Assembly: GCF_000621625.1 (NCBI RefSeq)
Contig: NZ_JHXV01000001.1
Location: 298,957-362,956, forward strand
DNA length: 64,000 nt
Direction of reading: 5' to 3'
From: Crocinitomix catalasitica ATCC 23190
GTDB taxonomy: Bacteria > Bacteroidota > Bacteroidia > Flavobacteriales_D > Crocinitomicaceae
The translations under genes and the position numbers were made by a program. Below are positions 1-8,039 of this stretch, piece by piece. Positions within the stretch are counted from its first letter, which is position 1. The number at the start of each line of letters is the position of its first letter. The notes beneath the pieces are model-generated. The model saw only the letters and a list, made by a program, of their open reading frames with translations, ran no database searches and was not told the origin of the DNA.

Positions 1-2
1 AT

Positions 3-506
3 CAGCAAGAGATACCATCTAAAATATTTTTTAAAATTCATTTTAAACGTGGGTTTGATTATTCTTTTAATGGAAGGTTATTTCCACAAGTGCAAGATAA
101 ACTAAAAGACAATGAATTTACTCAATATATTGAGTACTTATTAGTGAACATAACATATATGGATGCGGCCTATTTTGATCTTAAAACTTCAGTTACTAAA
201 GAGTATTATCAAAAATATGATTACCAAGGAACACTTTTAAGTTTGCTATTGGACTTTTACTTTGCAAATAATGACAATAGATTTGAAACTTGGATGGCTT
301 TATTTTATCTATATTCAGATTTTCCATATAATGATGATGTTAAATTTAATAAATCCATTTTGGATTCTTCGTTTAATTATATTGGTTTTAATACGGATAA
401 ATGGACAACAGAGTATGTGAAAAAATTATATATGAACACATATATTGTTGACACAATTTATACACCAGAAAATGAAGTCTTTTATTATCGTGGTATGAAA
501 AATTAG
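3..506 (+). CDS. Hypothetical protein, 3' part only
   Basis: The reading frame is open from base 3 to a TAG stop at 504-506, so the true start lies before the window. The visible 167 or so residues are rich in Asn, Asp, Tyr, Phe and Lys, with no signal peptide, membrane segment or catalytic motif that I recognise. The first in-window start-like codon is a GTG at 90, but the frame continues upstream without a stop, so I treat that as internal. The gene looks more AT-rich than the genes that follow and is separated from them by a GC-richer spacer, which would fit an acquired gene. Function unknown. Confidence 0.6.
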   Translation, partial: QQEIPSKIFFKIHFKRGFDYSFNGRLFPQVQDKLKDNEFTQYIEYLLVNITYMDAAYFDLKTSVTKEYYQKYDYQGTLLSLLLDFYFANNDNRFETWMALFYLYSDFPYNDDVKFNKSILDSSFNYIGFNTDKWTTEYVKKLYMNTYIVDTIYTPENEVFYYRGMKN

Positions 507-807
507 ACCGTGCTTAAAAACAAGGCATTCACGAAACCCCACAAATAATTAAAAACTAAACACCGGCTGCGCGGGATATTCATCAGCCATTAGTCAGACA
601 CGTTTGGCGTTAAAACCAAATTGTGTGGATAGCTCGTGTTACTCAAATCCACCGTAGTTTTGAACCAACATGGTCTTTCCTCTTTCCATCTTTTGTCCTT
701 TATCTATTCGCGTTAGCGATTGCAGCGGATATCCTTTTTTTGTTAGAAAAAAGATTAGAGCGGAAAGCGCGCCGCCGACGGAAGGAGGTGAAACGCCCAA
801 ATCAGTA
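507..807. other. Spacer with GC-richer islet and possible ORF remnant
   Basis: No convincing gene is seen here. A GC-richer patch at about 563-640 holds a short inverted repeat, GGCTG and CAGCC, followed by CGTTTGGCGTTAAAAC, whose GTTAAAA core loosely resembles one side of an integron attC site; I could not find its matching arm. A GTG-initiated frame at 623-868 would give one hydrophobic helix followed by a very basic tail (RKARRRRKEVKRP) and runs 61 bases into the end of menF. It may be the remnant of a membrane protein gene or chance. Confidence 0.35.
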
Positions 808-1776
808 TTACTCCGTTAAAAAACGACCTAAAGTCTCGGCTTTTCGTTCGGTTTCTTCCCATTCCTGATCTAGTTTTGAGGGAAGTGTGATGCCACCACC
901 TACATATAATTGGGCTTGGGTGGCGGTTAATTGCATGCAGCGAAGATTGACGTAGAATTGTTGGGTATTTTCTTCTACTAGACCGACAAAACCTGTATAA
1001 AGTGAGCGGTCATGTTTTTCGTTCGCCAAAATAAATGTCTTTGCTTTATCAGTTGGTAAACCACAAACGGCTGGAGTAGGATGGAGATCGAAAAGGATTT
1101 TTTTCCAATCGTCTTTATTGTTCGTTACTGCCGAAATATCGGTTTTTAAATGTTGAATTTTACCAGCATCAGCAGTGTAAGTTTCGGAATGGTGAACTTC
1201 TGCGCAATTGTTTTTTTGCAAGACTTTTAAAATCTCTAGCAGTACTATATGCTGCTCTTCTTTTTCCTTCTCTGTCCAATTTTCTTTGGGTGTTTTTGTT
1301 CCTGCTAAAGCAACTGTATTGATGGTGTTATGCTTGCTTTTTAATAATAACTCAGGTGTTGCAGCCAGCCATGTGCCGGTGCTTTCAGCGCTTAGCAAAT
1401 AATTAAACGTATTGGAATAATTACTATTTAAGGCATTAAATATTTGAAGTGGATCTTGGTTTCGATCTTTTATTTTAACTCTAGAAAGGACTAGTTTTTC
1501 GTAATCAGGGGAGTTTAAAGCGGATTTGTAGGCTGTGAAAACTTGTTCGTATTCGGATTTGGGTTGCTCAATATTGGTGTTCTCAGCCAGATGGAATTCA
1601 AATGCTAATAGGTTGACAGGTTCTAAATCTGTAATGGCATACATTTGATCACCGTCAAAAGAGGAGATCAAAACTCCCTTGGTAATGTTATCAGTTTTTG
1701 ATATTTCTGAGATATTACCTTTAAAACTTTTGGCGGTGCTTTCACCTGGTAAGCGGTATGCGAAATAGGCAATCAT
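808..1776 (-). CDS. menF: Isochorismate synthase MenF
   Basis: Converts chorismate to isochorismate, the first committed step of menaquinone synthesis, in the cytoplasm. The 322-residue chain is the chorismate-binding fold. Visible family motifs are LVLSRVK (95-101, holding the likely general-base lysine), GTWLAATPELLL (134-145), ALAGTK (156-161), LHPTPAVCGLP (231-241), YTGFVG (260-265) and LYVGGGI (290-296). It is shorter than E. coli MenF or EntC because the N-terminal part is reduced, which is common in this phylum. Its ATG overlaps the stop of the hotdog thioesterase by one base (TAATG), so the two are translationally coupled in the tgt-lptG-menI-menF operon. EntC-type siderophore use is possible, but no siderophore genes are near. 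Confidence 0.9.
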   Translation of the reverse strand: MIAYFAYRLPGESTAKSFKGNISEISKTDNITKGVLISSFDGDQMYAITDLEPVNLLAFEFHLAENTNIEQPKSEYEQVFTAYKSALNSPDYEKLVLSRVKIKDRNQDPLQIFNALNSNYSNTFNYLLSAESTGTWLAATPELLLKSKHNTINTVALAGTKTPKENWTEKEKEEQHIVLLEILKVLQKNNCAEVHHSETYTADAGKIQHLKTDISAVTNNKDDWKKILFDLHPTPAVCGLPTDKAKTFILANEKHDRSLYTGFVGLVEENTQQFYVNLRCMQLTATQAQLYVGGGITLPSKLDQEWEETERKAETLGRFLTE

Positions 1777-2195
1777 TATTTTATGTCAATCACCATTACT
1801 GTCAATCGACCAGTTGAGACTAATTTTTTATTTTCATCACGCACATCAATTTGCCATACATGAGATTTTCTTCCAGCATGAATGATTACTGCTTCGCCAG
1901 TTACAATTCCAGATCTTGCACCTCGTACGTGATTGGCGTTGATCTCAAGGCCAACAACAGAATGTTTTGTTCGATCAATCAACAATGACGAACCTAACGA
2001 ACCTAGCGATTCCATTAAAGCTGCACTGGCTCCGCCATGCAATAAACCCATAGGTTGGTGTGTGCGTGCGTCAACAGGCATTGTTCCAACAATAGCGTTT
2101 TTCTTTACCTCGATTATTTTAATTCCTAAATGAGAGATTAATGTATTCTCAGAAAATGCGTTTAATTTTTCAAGTGATAATTCTGTGTTTAACAT
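1776..2195 (-). CDS. menI: Hotdog-fold thioesterase, probable DHNA-CoA hydrolase
   Basis: A single hotdog domain of 139 residues of the PaaI/YdiI type. The signature runs from about residue 45: THQPMGLLHGGASAALMESLGS, with HGG at 53-55 and the catalytic acid Glu62. That spacing matches YdiI/MenI, the 1,4-dihydroxy-2-naphthoyl-CoA hydrolase of menaquinone synthesis. Overlap with the menF start supports the same pathway. The substrate is inferred from motif and neighbour; another aromatic acyl-CoA is possible. Confidence 0.8.
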   Translation of the reverse strand: MLNTELSLEKLNAFSENTLISHLGIKIIEVKKNAIVGTMPVDARTHQPMGLLHGGASAALMESLGSLGSSLLIDRTKHSVVGLEINANHVRGARSGIVTGEAVIIHAGRKSHVWQIDVRDENKKLVSTGRLTVMVIDIK

Positions 2196-2196
2196 C

Positions 2197-3273
2197 TTAT
2201 TTTGGGGCTTTTAAATACAAAAAGTAAGCGATAAAACTAAAGATAATATTGGGTGTCCAAACAGCTAAAAATGGCGTGAATCCCATGTTCAATGCAGCAA
2301 CTGTTGTAATTTGCATGGAGAAGATATAGAGGAAACAGATGCCGAATCCGATGGCGAGATTAATTCCCAGCCCACCTCTTGATTTTTTACTAGAGACTGA
2401 AACACCAATTAATGTTAAAATGAAAATGGCAAATGGAGATGCCCAACGTTTGTGTTTTTCTAATAAGAATTTGGGCACGTCATCTGAGCCTTTTAATTCC
2501 TGTTCTTTTATAAAGTTATTGAGTTCTTTATAATCCATCGACTCAATGATATTCGGTCTGAAAATTAAATCTTTGATACCGAAATTTAAGGTGGTATCGA
2601 AATTTTCATAATAACGCACTTCATCGTTGAAAGCACCTAATTTTCTTATTTCACAATTTTCAAAAGTCCAATTTTTAGAAAGCGTATCACCGTATGCAAT
2701 TTCAGAGGTGAATGAATTCACCAAACGATGGTCTTGCCAAGTTTCTAAAGTGAAGCGTTTAATACGATTGGTTGATGCGTTATAATTGTAGAAATATAAC
2801 ATTTGATTGTCAGTGACTTGCAGTCTAAAATTCGATTTATTGACCTTGACACGGTAATAAGTTTCTTCGAATTCAATTCGCGCTTTATTGGAAACGGGCA
2901 ATACGAAATTGTACATTAATATAGTAACCAAAACTAAAATTGAAGAGGATATAAAGTAAGGTCTTAAAAACCTCTTAAATCCTACGCCAGAGCTTAGTAT
3001 TGGAACAATTTCAGTATTTCCAGCCATTTTAGAGGTGAACCAAATTACCGAAATAAAGTTGAGTAGGTAACTAAATTGGACACCGTAATAAAGGAAAAAG
3101 TTGGTGTAATAAATCAAGAATATTTCATCCCATGGAGCACCATTGGCGATAAACTCGTTCAGTTTTTCAGATAAGTCGAACACCATACTGATTGACATCA
3201 GCAAAAACAGCATAAAGACAAAAGTCCCTAAGAACTTTTTAATAATAAACCGATCGAGTTTTTTTAGGATCAC
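2197..3273 (-). CDS. lptG: LPS export permease LptG/LptF family
   Basis: Inner-membrane permease subunit of the Lpt machine that moves lipopolysaccharide to the outer membrane. The 358-residue chain has three N-terminal membrane segments (about 15-35, 55-80, 100-125), a periplasmic beta-jellyroll-like middle and three C-terminal segments, the YjgP/YjgQ layout. The start codon is GTG, three bases after the tgt stop; no better start lies inside the first membrane segment. The gene ends one base before menI starts. The family has two paralogues (F and G) and only one is in the window, so the letter is a best guess. The ATPase LptB is not here. Confidence 0.87.
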   Translation of the reverse strand: MILKKLDRFIIKKFLGTFVFMLFLLMSISMVFDLSEKLNEFIANGAPWDEIFLIYYTNFFLYYGVQFSYLLNFISVIWFTSKMAGNTEIVPILSSGVGFKRFLRPYFISSSILVLVTILMYNFVLPVSNKARIEFEETYYRVKVNKSNFRLQVTDNQMLYFYNYNASTNRIKRFTLETWQDHRLVNSFTSEIAYGDTLSKNWTFENCEIRKLGAFNDEVRYYENFDTTLNFGIKDLIFRPNIIESMDYKELNNFIKEQELKGSDDVPKFLLEKHKRWASPFAIFILTLIGVSVSSKKSRGGLGINLAIGFGICFLYIFSMQITTVAALNMGFTPFLAVWTPNIIFSFIAYFLYLKAPK

Positions 3274-3276
3274 AAA

Positions 3277-4407
3277 TTATAATTTCTGACTTAGTTTCGG
3301 AACCATTTCATCTTTCCAAGCCTTAAACGTTCCTTTTTCAATTTGATTGCGTGCTTCACCGACTAACCAAAGATAAAAGGCTAAATTGTGAATACTTGCA
3401 ATTTGTAAACCTAAATATTCTTTAGCGTGGAAAAGATGCCTTACATAAGCTTTTGTATAAACAGAATCGACATAAGACGTTCCGTTTTCATCTAAGGGCG
3501 TAAAATCAGCTTTCCACTTGGCATTTTTCATATTCATTACGCCATTACTCGTAAATATCATGCCATGTCTTGCATTCCTGGTAGGCATTACACAATCAAA
3601 CATGTCAATTCCCAATGCGATACATTCTAATATATTCGCTGGTGTTCCAACGCCCATTAAGTAACGTGGCTTGTCTTTAGGTAAAATACTTGTAACCACT
3701 TCAGTCATTTCGTATAATTCTTCAGCCGGTTCACCAACAGATAATCCACCAATTGCATTTCCTGGCATGTCAAAAGATGCAATGGTCTCAGCACTAATTC
3801 TTCTTAAATCAGTATAGGTACTTCCTTGAACAATGGGGAATAATGCTTGTGAATGGCCGTATAAACCATCTGTTTTATCCATTTGATCTTTACAACGTTT
3901 TAACCAACGATGTGTCATTTCCATACTATTCTTAGCATAGTCATAGTCACAAGGGTAAGGTGTACATTCGTCAAAAGCCATGATGATATCTGCACCAATT
4001 ACACGTTGAATGTCAATAGCACGTTCAGGTGTAAAGTAATGTCTACTACCATCAATATGCGAACGGAATTCAACACCATTCTCATCAATATTACGTGTGC
4101 TAGAGAGCGAATACACTTGATAGCCCCCGCTATCAGTCAATAATGGCTTCTCCCATCCATTAAATTTATGTAGTCCGCCAGCACCTTGAATAATTTCTAA
4201 GCCTGGTTTTAAATATAAATGATAAGTGTTTCCCAATATTATTTGCGCGCGAATGTCATCTCTTAATTCGTGTTGATGCACCCCTTTAACCGTGCCAATA
4301 GTGCCCACAGGCATAAAGATCGGGGTCTTTATTTCTCCGTGGTCAGTTTGGATGGTACCAGTTCTTGCATTGGTATCCTTATCTTGTGTTTCTAATATGA
4401 AATTCAT
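3277..4407 (-). CDS. tgt: tRNA-guanine transglycosylase
   Basis: Exchanges guanine-34 for preQ1 in tRNAs with GUN anticodons, a step of queuosine formation. The 376-residue TIM barrel shows TDSGGYQVYS (catalytic Asp92), DECTPYP (147-153) and the nucleophile motif FDCVMPTRNARHG (Asp271). The zinc site is odd: bacterial enzymes normally carry C-x-C-x2-C before the TKAYVRHLF region and a later His. Here residues 305-325 contain no cysteine, although His340 remains. It is the first gene of the leftward operon, with a -7 box just upstream. Confidence 0.95.
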   Translation of the reverse strand: MNFILETQDKDTNARTGTIQTDHGEIKTPIFMPVGTIGTVKGVHQHELRDDIRAQIILGNTYHLYLKPGLEIIQGAGGLHKFNGWEKPLLTDSGGYQVYSLSSTRNIDENGVEFRSHIDGSRHYFTPERAIDIQRVIGADIIMAFDECTPYPCDYDYAKNSMEMTHRWLKRCKDQMDKTDGLYGHSQALFPIVQGSTYTDLRRISAETIASFDMPGNAIGGLSVGEPAEELYEMTEVVTSILPKDKPRYLMGVGTPANILECIALGIDMFDCVMPTRNARHGMIFTSNGVMNMKNAKWKADFTPLDENGTSYVDSVYTKAYVRHLFHAKEYLGLQIASIHNLAFYLWLVGEARNQIEKGTFKAWKDEMVPKLSQKL

Positions 4408-4430
4408 TTTGTTGATAAAAAAAAGAAAAA

Positions 4431-4438
4431 CAAATATA
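4431..4438 (-). promoter_or_regulatory. Bacteroidota -7 box for tgt
   Basis: The minus strand reads TATATTTG, a perfect TAnnTTTG, 23 bases upstream of the tgt ATG. It should drive the tgt-lptG-menI-menF operon. Confidence 0.65.
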
Positions 4439-4478
4439 GGGTATATTAAATTATGTGAACCTTTGTGAACACTTTAAT

Positions 4479-5609
4479 ATGCATTTAATTCCACATATCT
4501 CAACTGATTTTTTAAGCATTGTCTTCATTGTTTTTCTAGTCGCCGTATTTTTACAACTGCTGTACCTGTTTTTGGTACCGTTTAGATTACTGATCTATAA
4601 ACAGAAGAACATCAGTGGGCAATTGAAACCTGTTTCCATCATTATTTGCGCGCGGAACGAGGAGGATAATTTGGTGAAAAACCTGCCTTTAATCCTCGAT
4701 CAGCATTATCACGAATTTGAAGTAATTGTTGTCAATGACCAAAGTGTTGATGATTCGGGGCATTTAATTAAAGCTTTTCAAAAAACATATCCCAATTTAA
4801 AATTAATTGAGTTAGAGCGCAATAAACACCGGAAATTTGGGAAGAAAATTCCTTTAACGGTTGGAATTAAAGGAGCGAAATACGAACATTTATTATTGAT
4901 TGATGCGGATTGCAGGCCTACTTCAAATAACTGGGCAAAGGAAATGATGCAAGGTTATGTAGATGATAAGTCTATTGTTATAGGTTATGGTCCTTATCAG
5001 GTTGAAAAAGGAGTTTTGAACAAATTAATTCGTTTTGATACAACTGCAATTGCAAGTACTTATATGGGAATGGCTTTAATGGGAAGGCCATATATGGGGG
5101 TAGGCAGGAATTTATCTTATACCAAACAACAGTTTTTTGATGTGCTTGGATTTAAGAAACATTACCACATTCAAAGTGGAGATGACGATTTATTCATGCA
5201 AGAAGCAGCAAACGGCAAAAATGTTTCCGTTTCTATTCAACCGGAAAGTTTTGTTTATTCGGAACCAAAACGCAGCTGGAAAGCGTGGGTGAGACAGAAA
5301 CAAAGGCATTATACAACAGCAACAGAATATAGACTTATTAACAAAATATTTTTAGGAATATTTCCTATGAGCATGCTTTTGATGCTGTTTTCTTTCTTTA
5401 TTTTAATGTTTTATTATGAATGGTGGTTATTCGTGCTGCTAATTTTTGGTTTGCGATTTGTCTTTTATTGGCTAATTAACGGATTATTATTCCGAAAATT
5501 AAAAATGAAAGATTTGGTTGCGGTGTATCCATTAATTGAGTTGGTTCACTTTTTTTTAATGCCGTTCATATATTACTCATCAGATAGAACAGAAAAGGGT
5601 AAATGGTAG
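4479..5609 (+). CDS. Membrane glycosyltransferase family 2
   Basis: The ATG at 4479 is chosen; an upstream in-frame GTG at 4455 would add eight polar residues before the membrane anchor. An N-terminal membrane helix is followed by a GT-A domain beginning with PVSIIICARNEED. It continues with VVNDQSVDDSG and the metal-binding LLIDADCRP, then the QSGDDDLFMQ and RQKQRHYTTA motifs (QxxRW-like), and ends with about three membrane helices. This is the processive or polyprenyl-linked GT2 layout. The sugar and acceptor cannot be read from sequence. The stop overlaps the sigma factor start (ATGGTAG), so the two are co-transcribed. Confidence 0.85.
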   Translation: MHLIPHISTDFLSIVFIVFLVAVFLQLLYLFLVPFRLLIYKQKNISGQLKPVSIIICARNEEDNLVKNLPLILDQHYHEFEVIVVNDQSVDDSGHLIKAFQKTYPNLKLIELERNKHRKFGKKIPLTVGIKGAKYEHLLLIDADCRPTSNNWAKEMMQGYVDDKSIVIGYGPYQVEKGVLNKLIRFDTTAIASTYMGMALMGRPYMGVGRNLSYTKQQFFDVLGFKKHYHIQSGDDDLFMQEAANGKNVSVSIQPESFVYSEPKRSWKAWVRQKQRHYTTATEYRLINKIFLGIFPMSMLLMLFSFFILMFYYEWWLFVLLIFGLRFVFYWLINGLLFRKLKMKDLVAVYPLIELVHFFLMPFIYYSSDRTEKGKW

Positions 5610-6211
5610 AAACAAATGATAATTTATCGGATAAAGGTAAAAGAGATTTAGCATTGGTTGAAAAGGCGCTGAATGGTGACCAACTGGCTTATGCTAAATT
5701 AATGGAAATGTACCGCGAGTCTATCTATTATATGATGCTTAAAATGGTACGGATAGAGGATGATGCGGAAGATTTAACGATCGAAGCGTTTGGTAAAGCC
5801 TTTAACCGACTACATCAATATTCCCCAAGCTTTGCTTTTAGTACTTGGCTTTTTAAAATTGCATCGAATAATGCGATCGACTTCATTCGTAAAAAACGAA
5901 TCAAAGTAACCTCTATGGACACGGCTTATGTGAACAGTGATGGTGAAACTGTGGGGATTGATGTGCAAAGTGAGGCAAAGGATCCAGAAGAGCTTACAAT
6001 GCAAGTTGAGAAGGTGAAGAAGATGAGAGAAATTGTTCAAAAATTGAAACCAAGATATCGTGACTTAATTGAGAAAAGATATTTTCAAGAATTGACTTAC
6101 GAAGAGATTTCTATTGAGATGAAATTACCATTAGGAACTGTAAAAGCGCAACTATTCAGAGCGCGTGCATTTTTAGCTGAAATGATTGTTCACACAAAAG
6201 ACACTATTTAA
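5603..6211 (+). CDS. RNA polymerase sigma factor, ECF/sigma-70 family
   Basis: A 202-residue sigma factor with region 2 at about 25-95 (MEMYRESIYYMMLKM, DAEDLTIEAFGKAF, STWLFKIASNNAIDFIRKKR). Region 4 lies at about 145-195 (LKPRYRDLIEKRYFQELTYEEISIEM, LGTVKAQLFRARAFL). There is no region 1 or 3, as expected for group 4. It overlaps the glycosyltransferase by seven bases and rsmG by one. No membrane anti-sigma gene is adjacent, so how it is controlled is not visible. Confidence 0.92.
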   Translation: MVETNDNLSDKGKRDLALVEKALNGDQLAYAKLMEMYRESIYYMMLKMVRIEDDAEDLTIEAFGKAFNRLHQYSPSFAFSTWLFKIASNNAIDFIRKKRIKVTSMDTAYVNSDGETVGIDVQSEAKDPEELTMQVEKVKKMREIVQKLKPRYRDLIEKRYFQELTYEEISIEMKLPLGTVKAQLFRARAFLAEMIVHTKDTI

Positions 6212-6843
6212 TGACCGGCGTTGACCTGATTTATTCTCATTTTCCGAAATTGAGTGATAACCAAAAAGCACAATTCGAAAAGTTATATTCGATTTATGAA
6301 GAATGGAATGCACAAATAAATGTTGTAAGTCGTAAAGATTTTGAATTCTTTTACGAAAGGCACGTGCTTCATGCTTTAGGTATAGCTAAGGTTGCTCAGT
6401 TTAAACCTGGGAGTGATATTTTAGATGTTGGCACTGGTGGTGGTTTTCCGGGTATACCGTTGGCTATTCTTTACCCGAAGGTAAGATTTCATTTGGTTGA
6501 TTCTATTGGTAAAAAAATAAAAGTCGTGCAAGGTGCTGCTGAAGCTTTGGGGCTTAAAAATGTTAAAGCCGAACAAATTAGGGCGGAAGAGATTAAAGGT
6601 AAATACGATTTTGTTGTCAGTAGAGCAGTTACGCAAATGGAAAAATTCATTCCTTGGGTTGATAATAAATTCAAAAGCAAACAAATCAATGCTTACCCTA
6701 ATGGTATTTTTTATTTAAAAGGTGGTGACTTGGATGCAGAATTGAAGCCTGTAAAACGACATAAAGAGGTAACCGAATTATCGAATTATTTTGAAGGGGA
6801 ATTTTTTGAGACGAAGAAGGTTGTTTATATTAAAATGATTTAA
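6211..6843 (+). CDS. rsmG: 16S rRNA (guanine-527-N7) methyltransferase
   Basis: Methylates G527 of 16S rRNA using S-adenosylmethionine. The 210-residue protein shows the RsmG N-terminal helices (LYSIYEEWNAQINVVSRKD) with ERHVLHAL. The SAM site DVGTGGGFPGIPLAI sits at about 71-85, followed by FHLVDSIGKKIKVV and the conserved DFVVSRAV. Length is normal for the family. Its ATG overlaps the sigma-factor stop (TAATG), so translation is coupled. Its last four bases overlap the convergent siaC-like gene. Confidence 0.96.
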   Translation: MTGVDLIYSHFPKLSDNQKAQFEKLYSIYEEWNAQINVVSRKDFEFFYERHVLHALGIAKVAQFKPGSDILDVGTGGGFPGIPLAILYPKVRFHLVDSIGKKIKVVQGAAEALGLKNVKAEQIRAEEIKGKYDFVVSRAVTQMEKFIPWVDNKFKSKQINAYPNGIFYLKGGDLDAELKPVKRHKEVTELSNYFEGEFFETKKVVYIKMI

Positions 6844-7220
6844 AACTCATCTACTTCTATATATTGAAAAGTACAATTATCGAATAAACTAGCTAATTCC
6901 TGTCCTGTTTCAAGGATGTCGATATCATCTAATTCATAAAACCAATTCACATCCAGCGTTCCTTTGGGCAATTTATTGTTCAATTTTAGAATCAAGTTTC
7001 TTACTGATAAGGCTGAACCAGTATTAAGATATTCCATTTTAAAATTCAAGGTAGTACGTTCACGCGGATTGGTGATATAATTGTCTAAGAGTTCGTGTAA
7101 CGGTAGAAAGTAATCATAAGCATTCTCAGGCAATGATATGCCTGAAATCTCTATGATTCCATCATCGAAATCAGCTCTAATTTTTGGTGTACGTTTGCTT
7201 CCCTCAGTAATTACGTCCAT
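6840..7220 (-). CDS. SiaC-family regulatory phosphoprotein (DUF1987)
   Basis: A 126-residue single-domain protein. The SiaC/DUF1987 pattern is seen in the early DGIIEISGISLPENAYDYF. It continues with LNFKMEYLNTGSALSVRNLI, which holds the Ser/Thr region phosphorylated in SiaC, and VNWFYELDDIDILETGQELA. In Pseudomonas, SiaC is phosphorylated by kinase SiaB, dephosphorylated by SiaA, and activates the diguanylate cyclase SiaD. None of these partners is in the window. The ATG at 7220 is chosen because the upstream in-frame TTG at 7241 lies inside the -7 box. Confidence 0.8.
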   Translation of the reverse strand: MDVITEGSKRTPKIRADFDDGIIEISGISLPENAYDYFLPLHELLDNYITNPRERTTLNFKMEYLNTGSALSVRNLILKLNNKLPKGTLDVNWFYELDDIDILETGQELASLFDNCTFQYIEVDEF

Positions 7221-7238
7221 CAGGTGGTTGTGTTTTAC

Positions 7239-7246
7239 CAAATATA
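7239..7246 (-). promoter_or_regulatory. Bacteroidota -7 box for the SiaC-like gene
   Basis: The minus strand reads TATATTTG 18 bases upstream of the ATG at 7220. It swallows the alternative TTG start at 7241 and so decides the start. Confidence 0.6.
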
Positions 7247-7297
7247 ACTAAATAATTTAATTTTATTGGGCCTAAGGAATTATAAAGATTAAATAAT

Positions 7298-8032
7298 TTA
7301 ATCTCTATTTTCTTTCAGTTCGGCTTCTTTGAGCTTAAGTGCTTCACCCTTTAGTTCTTTACCTTCCCAGTATAGTTTATAACCTTCTTGTATGCCTTTT
7401 AAGTCATAGGCTATTTGATAACCATGTTTCACAGCATATTTATAACGTTCAAGCAAGGCGATTTTACCGTTTTGGTGATAATGTTTAAAAACGCCATCTT
7501 TATTTCCGTCCACATAATTCCCTTCTGCGGCAAGTTTTTTATTAGGATGATACTTTTTGTATTCGCCATGCAGAACACCGTTTTTGTAGTTAGAATATTC
7601 GGCCACAGGATAAGTATTCCCTTCAGGCTCGTAATAAACGATCTTCTCGCCATCTAAAACTCCGTTTTTATAAGATTCTTGAAAACTTACAAAACCGCGA
7701 TCATCAAAATGAATCCAAGTACTGTCTTTTATCTTGTTAATATATTTGCCTGATGACATTAAGAATCCAGATTCGTGATACATTTTTGCATAACTGGTTT
7801 TACCATCTGACTTAAATTCTAAAGCGACTTTTAAATTGCCTGATTGATAGAAATAGTTAAATGTTCCTACAGGTTTATCATCTTTAAATTGACCAACATA
7901 TTCAAAAACAGTATTGTTGGCATAAGGTTTTTTCCAAACCCCTTGTTTTCTTCCTTGGCTGTCTTTCTGGTTGACTTGTGATATTCCAGCTAAAGGAAGG
8001 AGAAGTAGTATAGTATAGATCAATAATTTCAT
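7298..8032 (-). CDS. YwqK-type MORN-repeat exported protein
   Basis: A 244-residue protein with a signal peptide (MKLLIYTILLLLPLAGISQ) followed by repeats of about 20-24 residues with the MORN-like pattern G-x-W/F-x-x-Y/H-x-x-x-G. Examples are PVGTFNYFYQSGNLKV, SSGKYINKIKDSTWIHF and KDGVFKHYHQNGKIAL. These proteins are often auto-named YwqK family antitoxin, but nothing here suggests a toxin. It is probably a periplasmic or surface repeat protein of unknown role. It lies seven bases downstream of the HAD phosphatase gene on the same strand. Confidence 0.75.
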   Translation of the reverse strand: MKLLIYTILLLLPLAGISQVNQKDSQGRKQGVWKKPYANNTVFEYVGQFKDDKPVGTFNYFYQSGNLKVALEFKSDGKTSYAKMYHESGFLMSSGKYINKIKDSTWIHFDDRGFVSFQESYKNGVLDGEKIVYYEPEGNTYPVAEYSNYKNGVLHGEYKKYHPNKKLAAEGNYVDGNKDGVFKHYHQNGKIALLERYKYAVKHGYQIAYDLKGIQEGYKLYWEGKELKGEALKLKEAELKENRD

Positions 8033-8039
8033 GGAATAG

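Noticed and set aside
623..868. Small GTG-started frame with one hydrophobic helix and basic tail
   Set aside because: It overlaps the 3' end of menF, starts in a cassette-like spacer and matches nothing I know. It is kept only as a possible remnant in the spacer entry.
7298..8032. Toxin-antitoxin module suggested by the YwqK antitoxin name
   Set aside because: The protein is exported and MORN-repetitive, and no toxin-like gene is adjacent.
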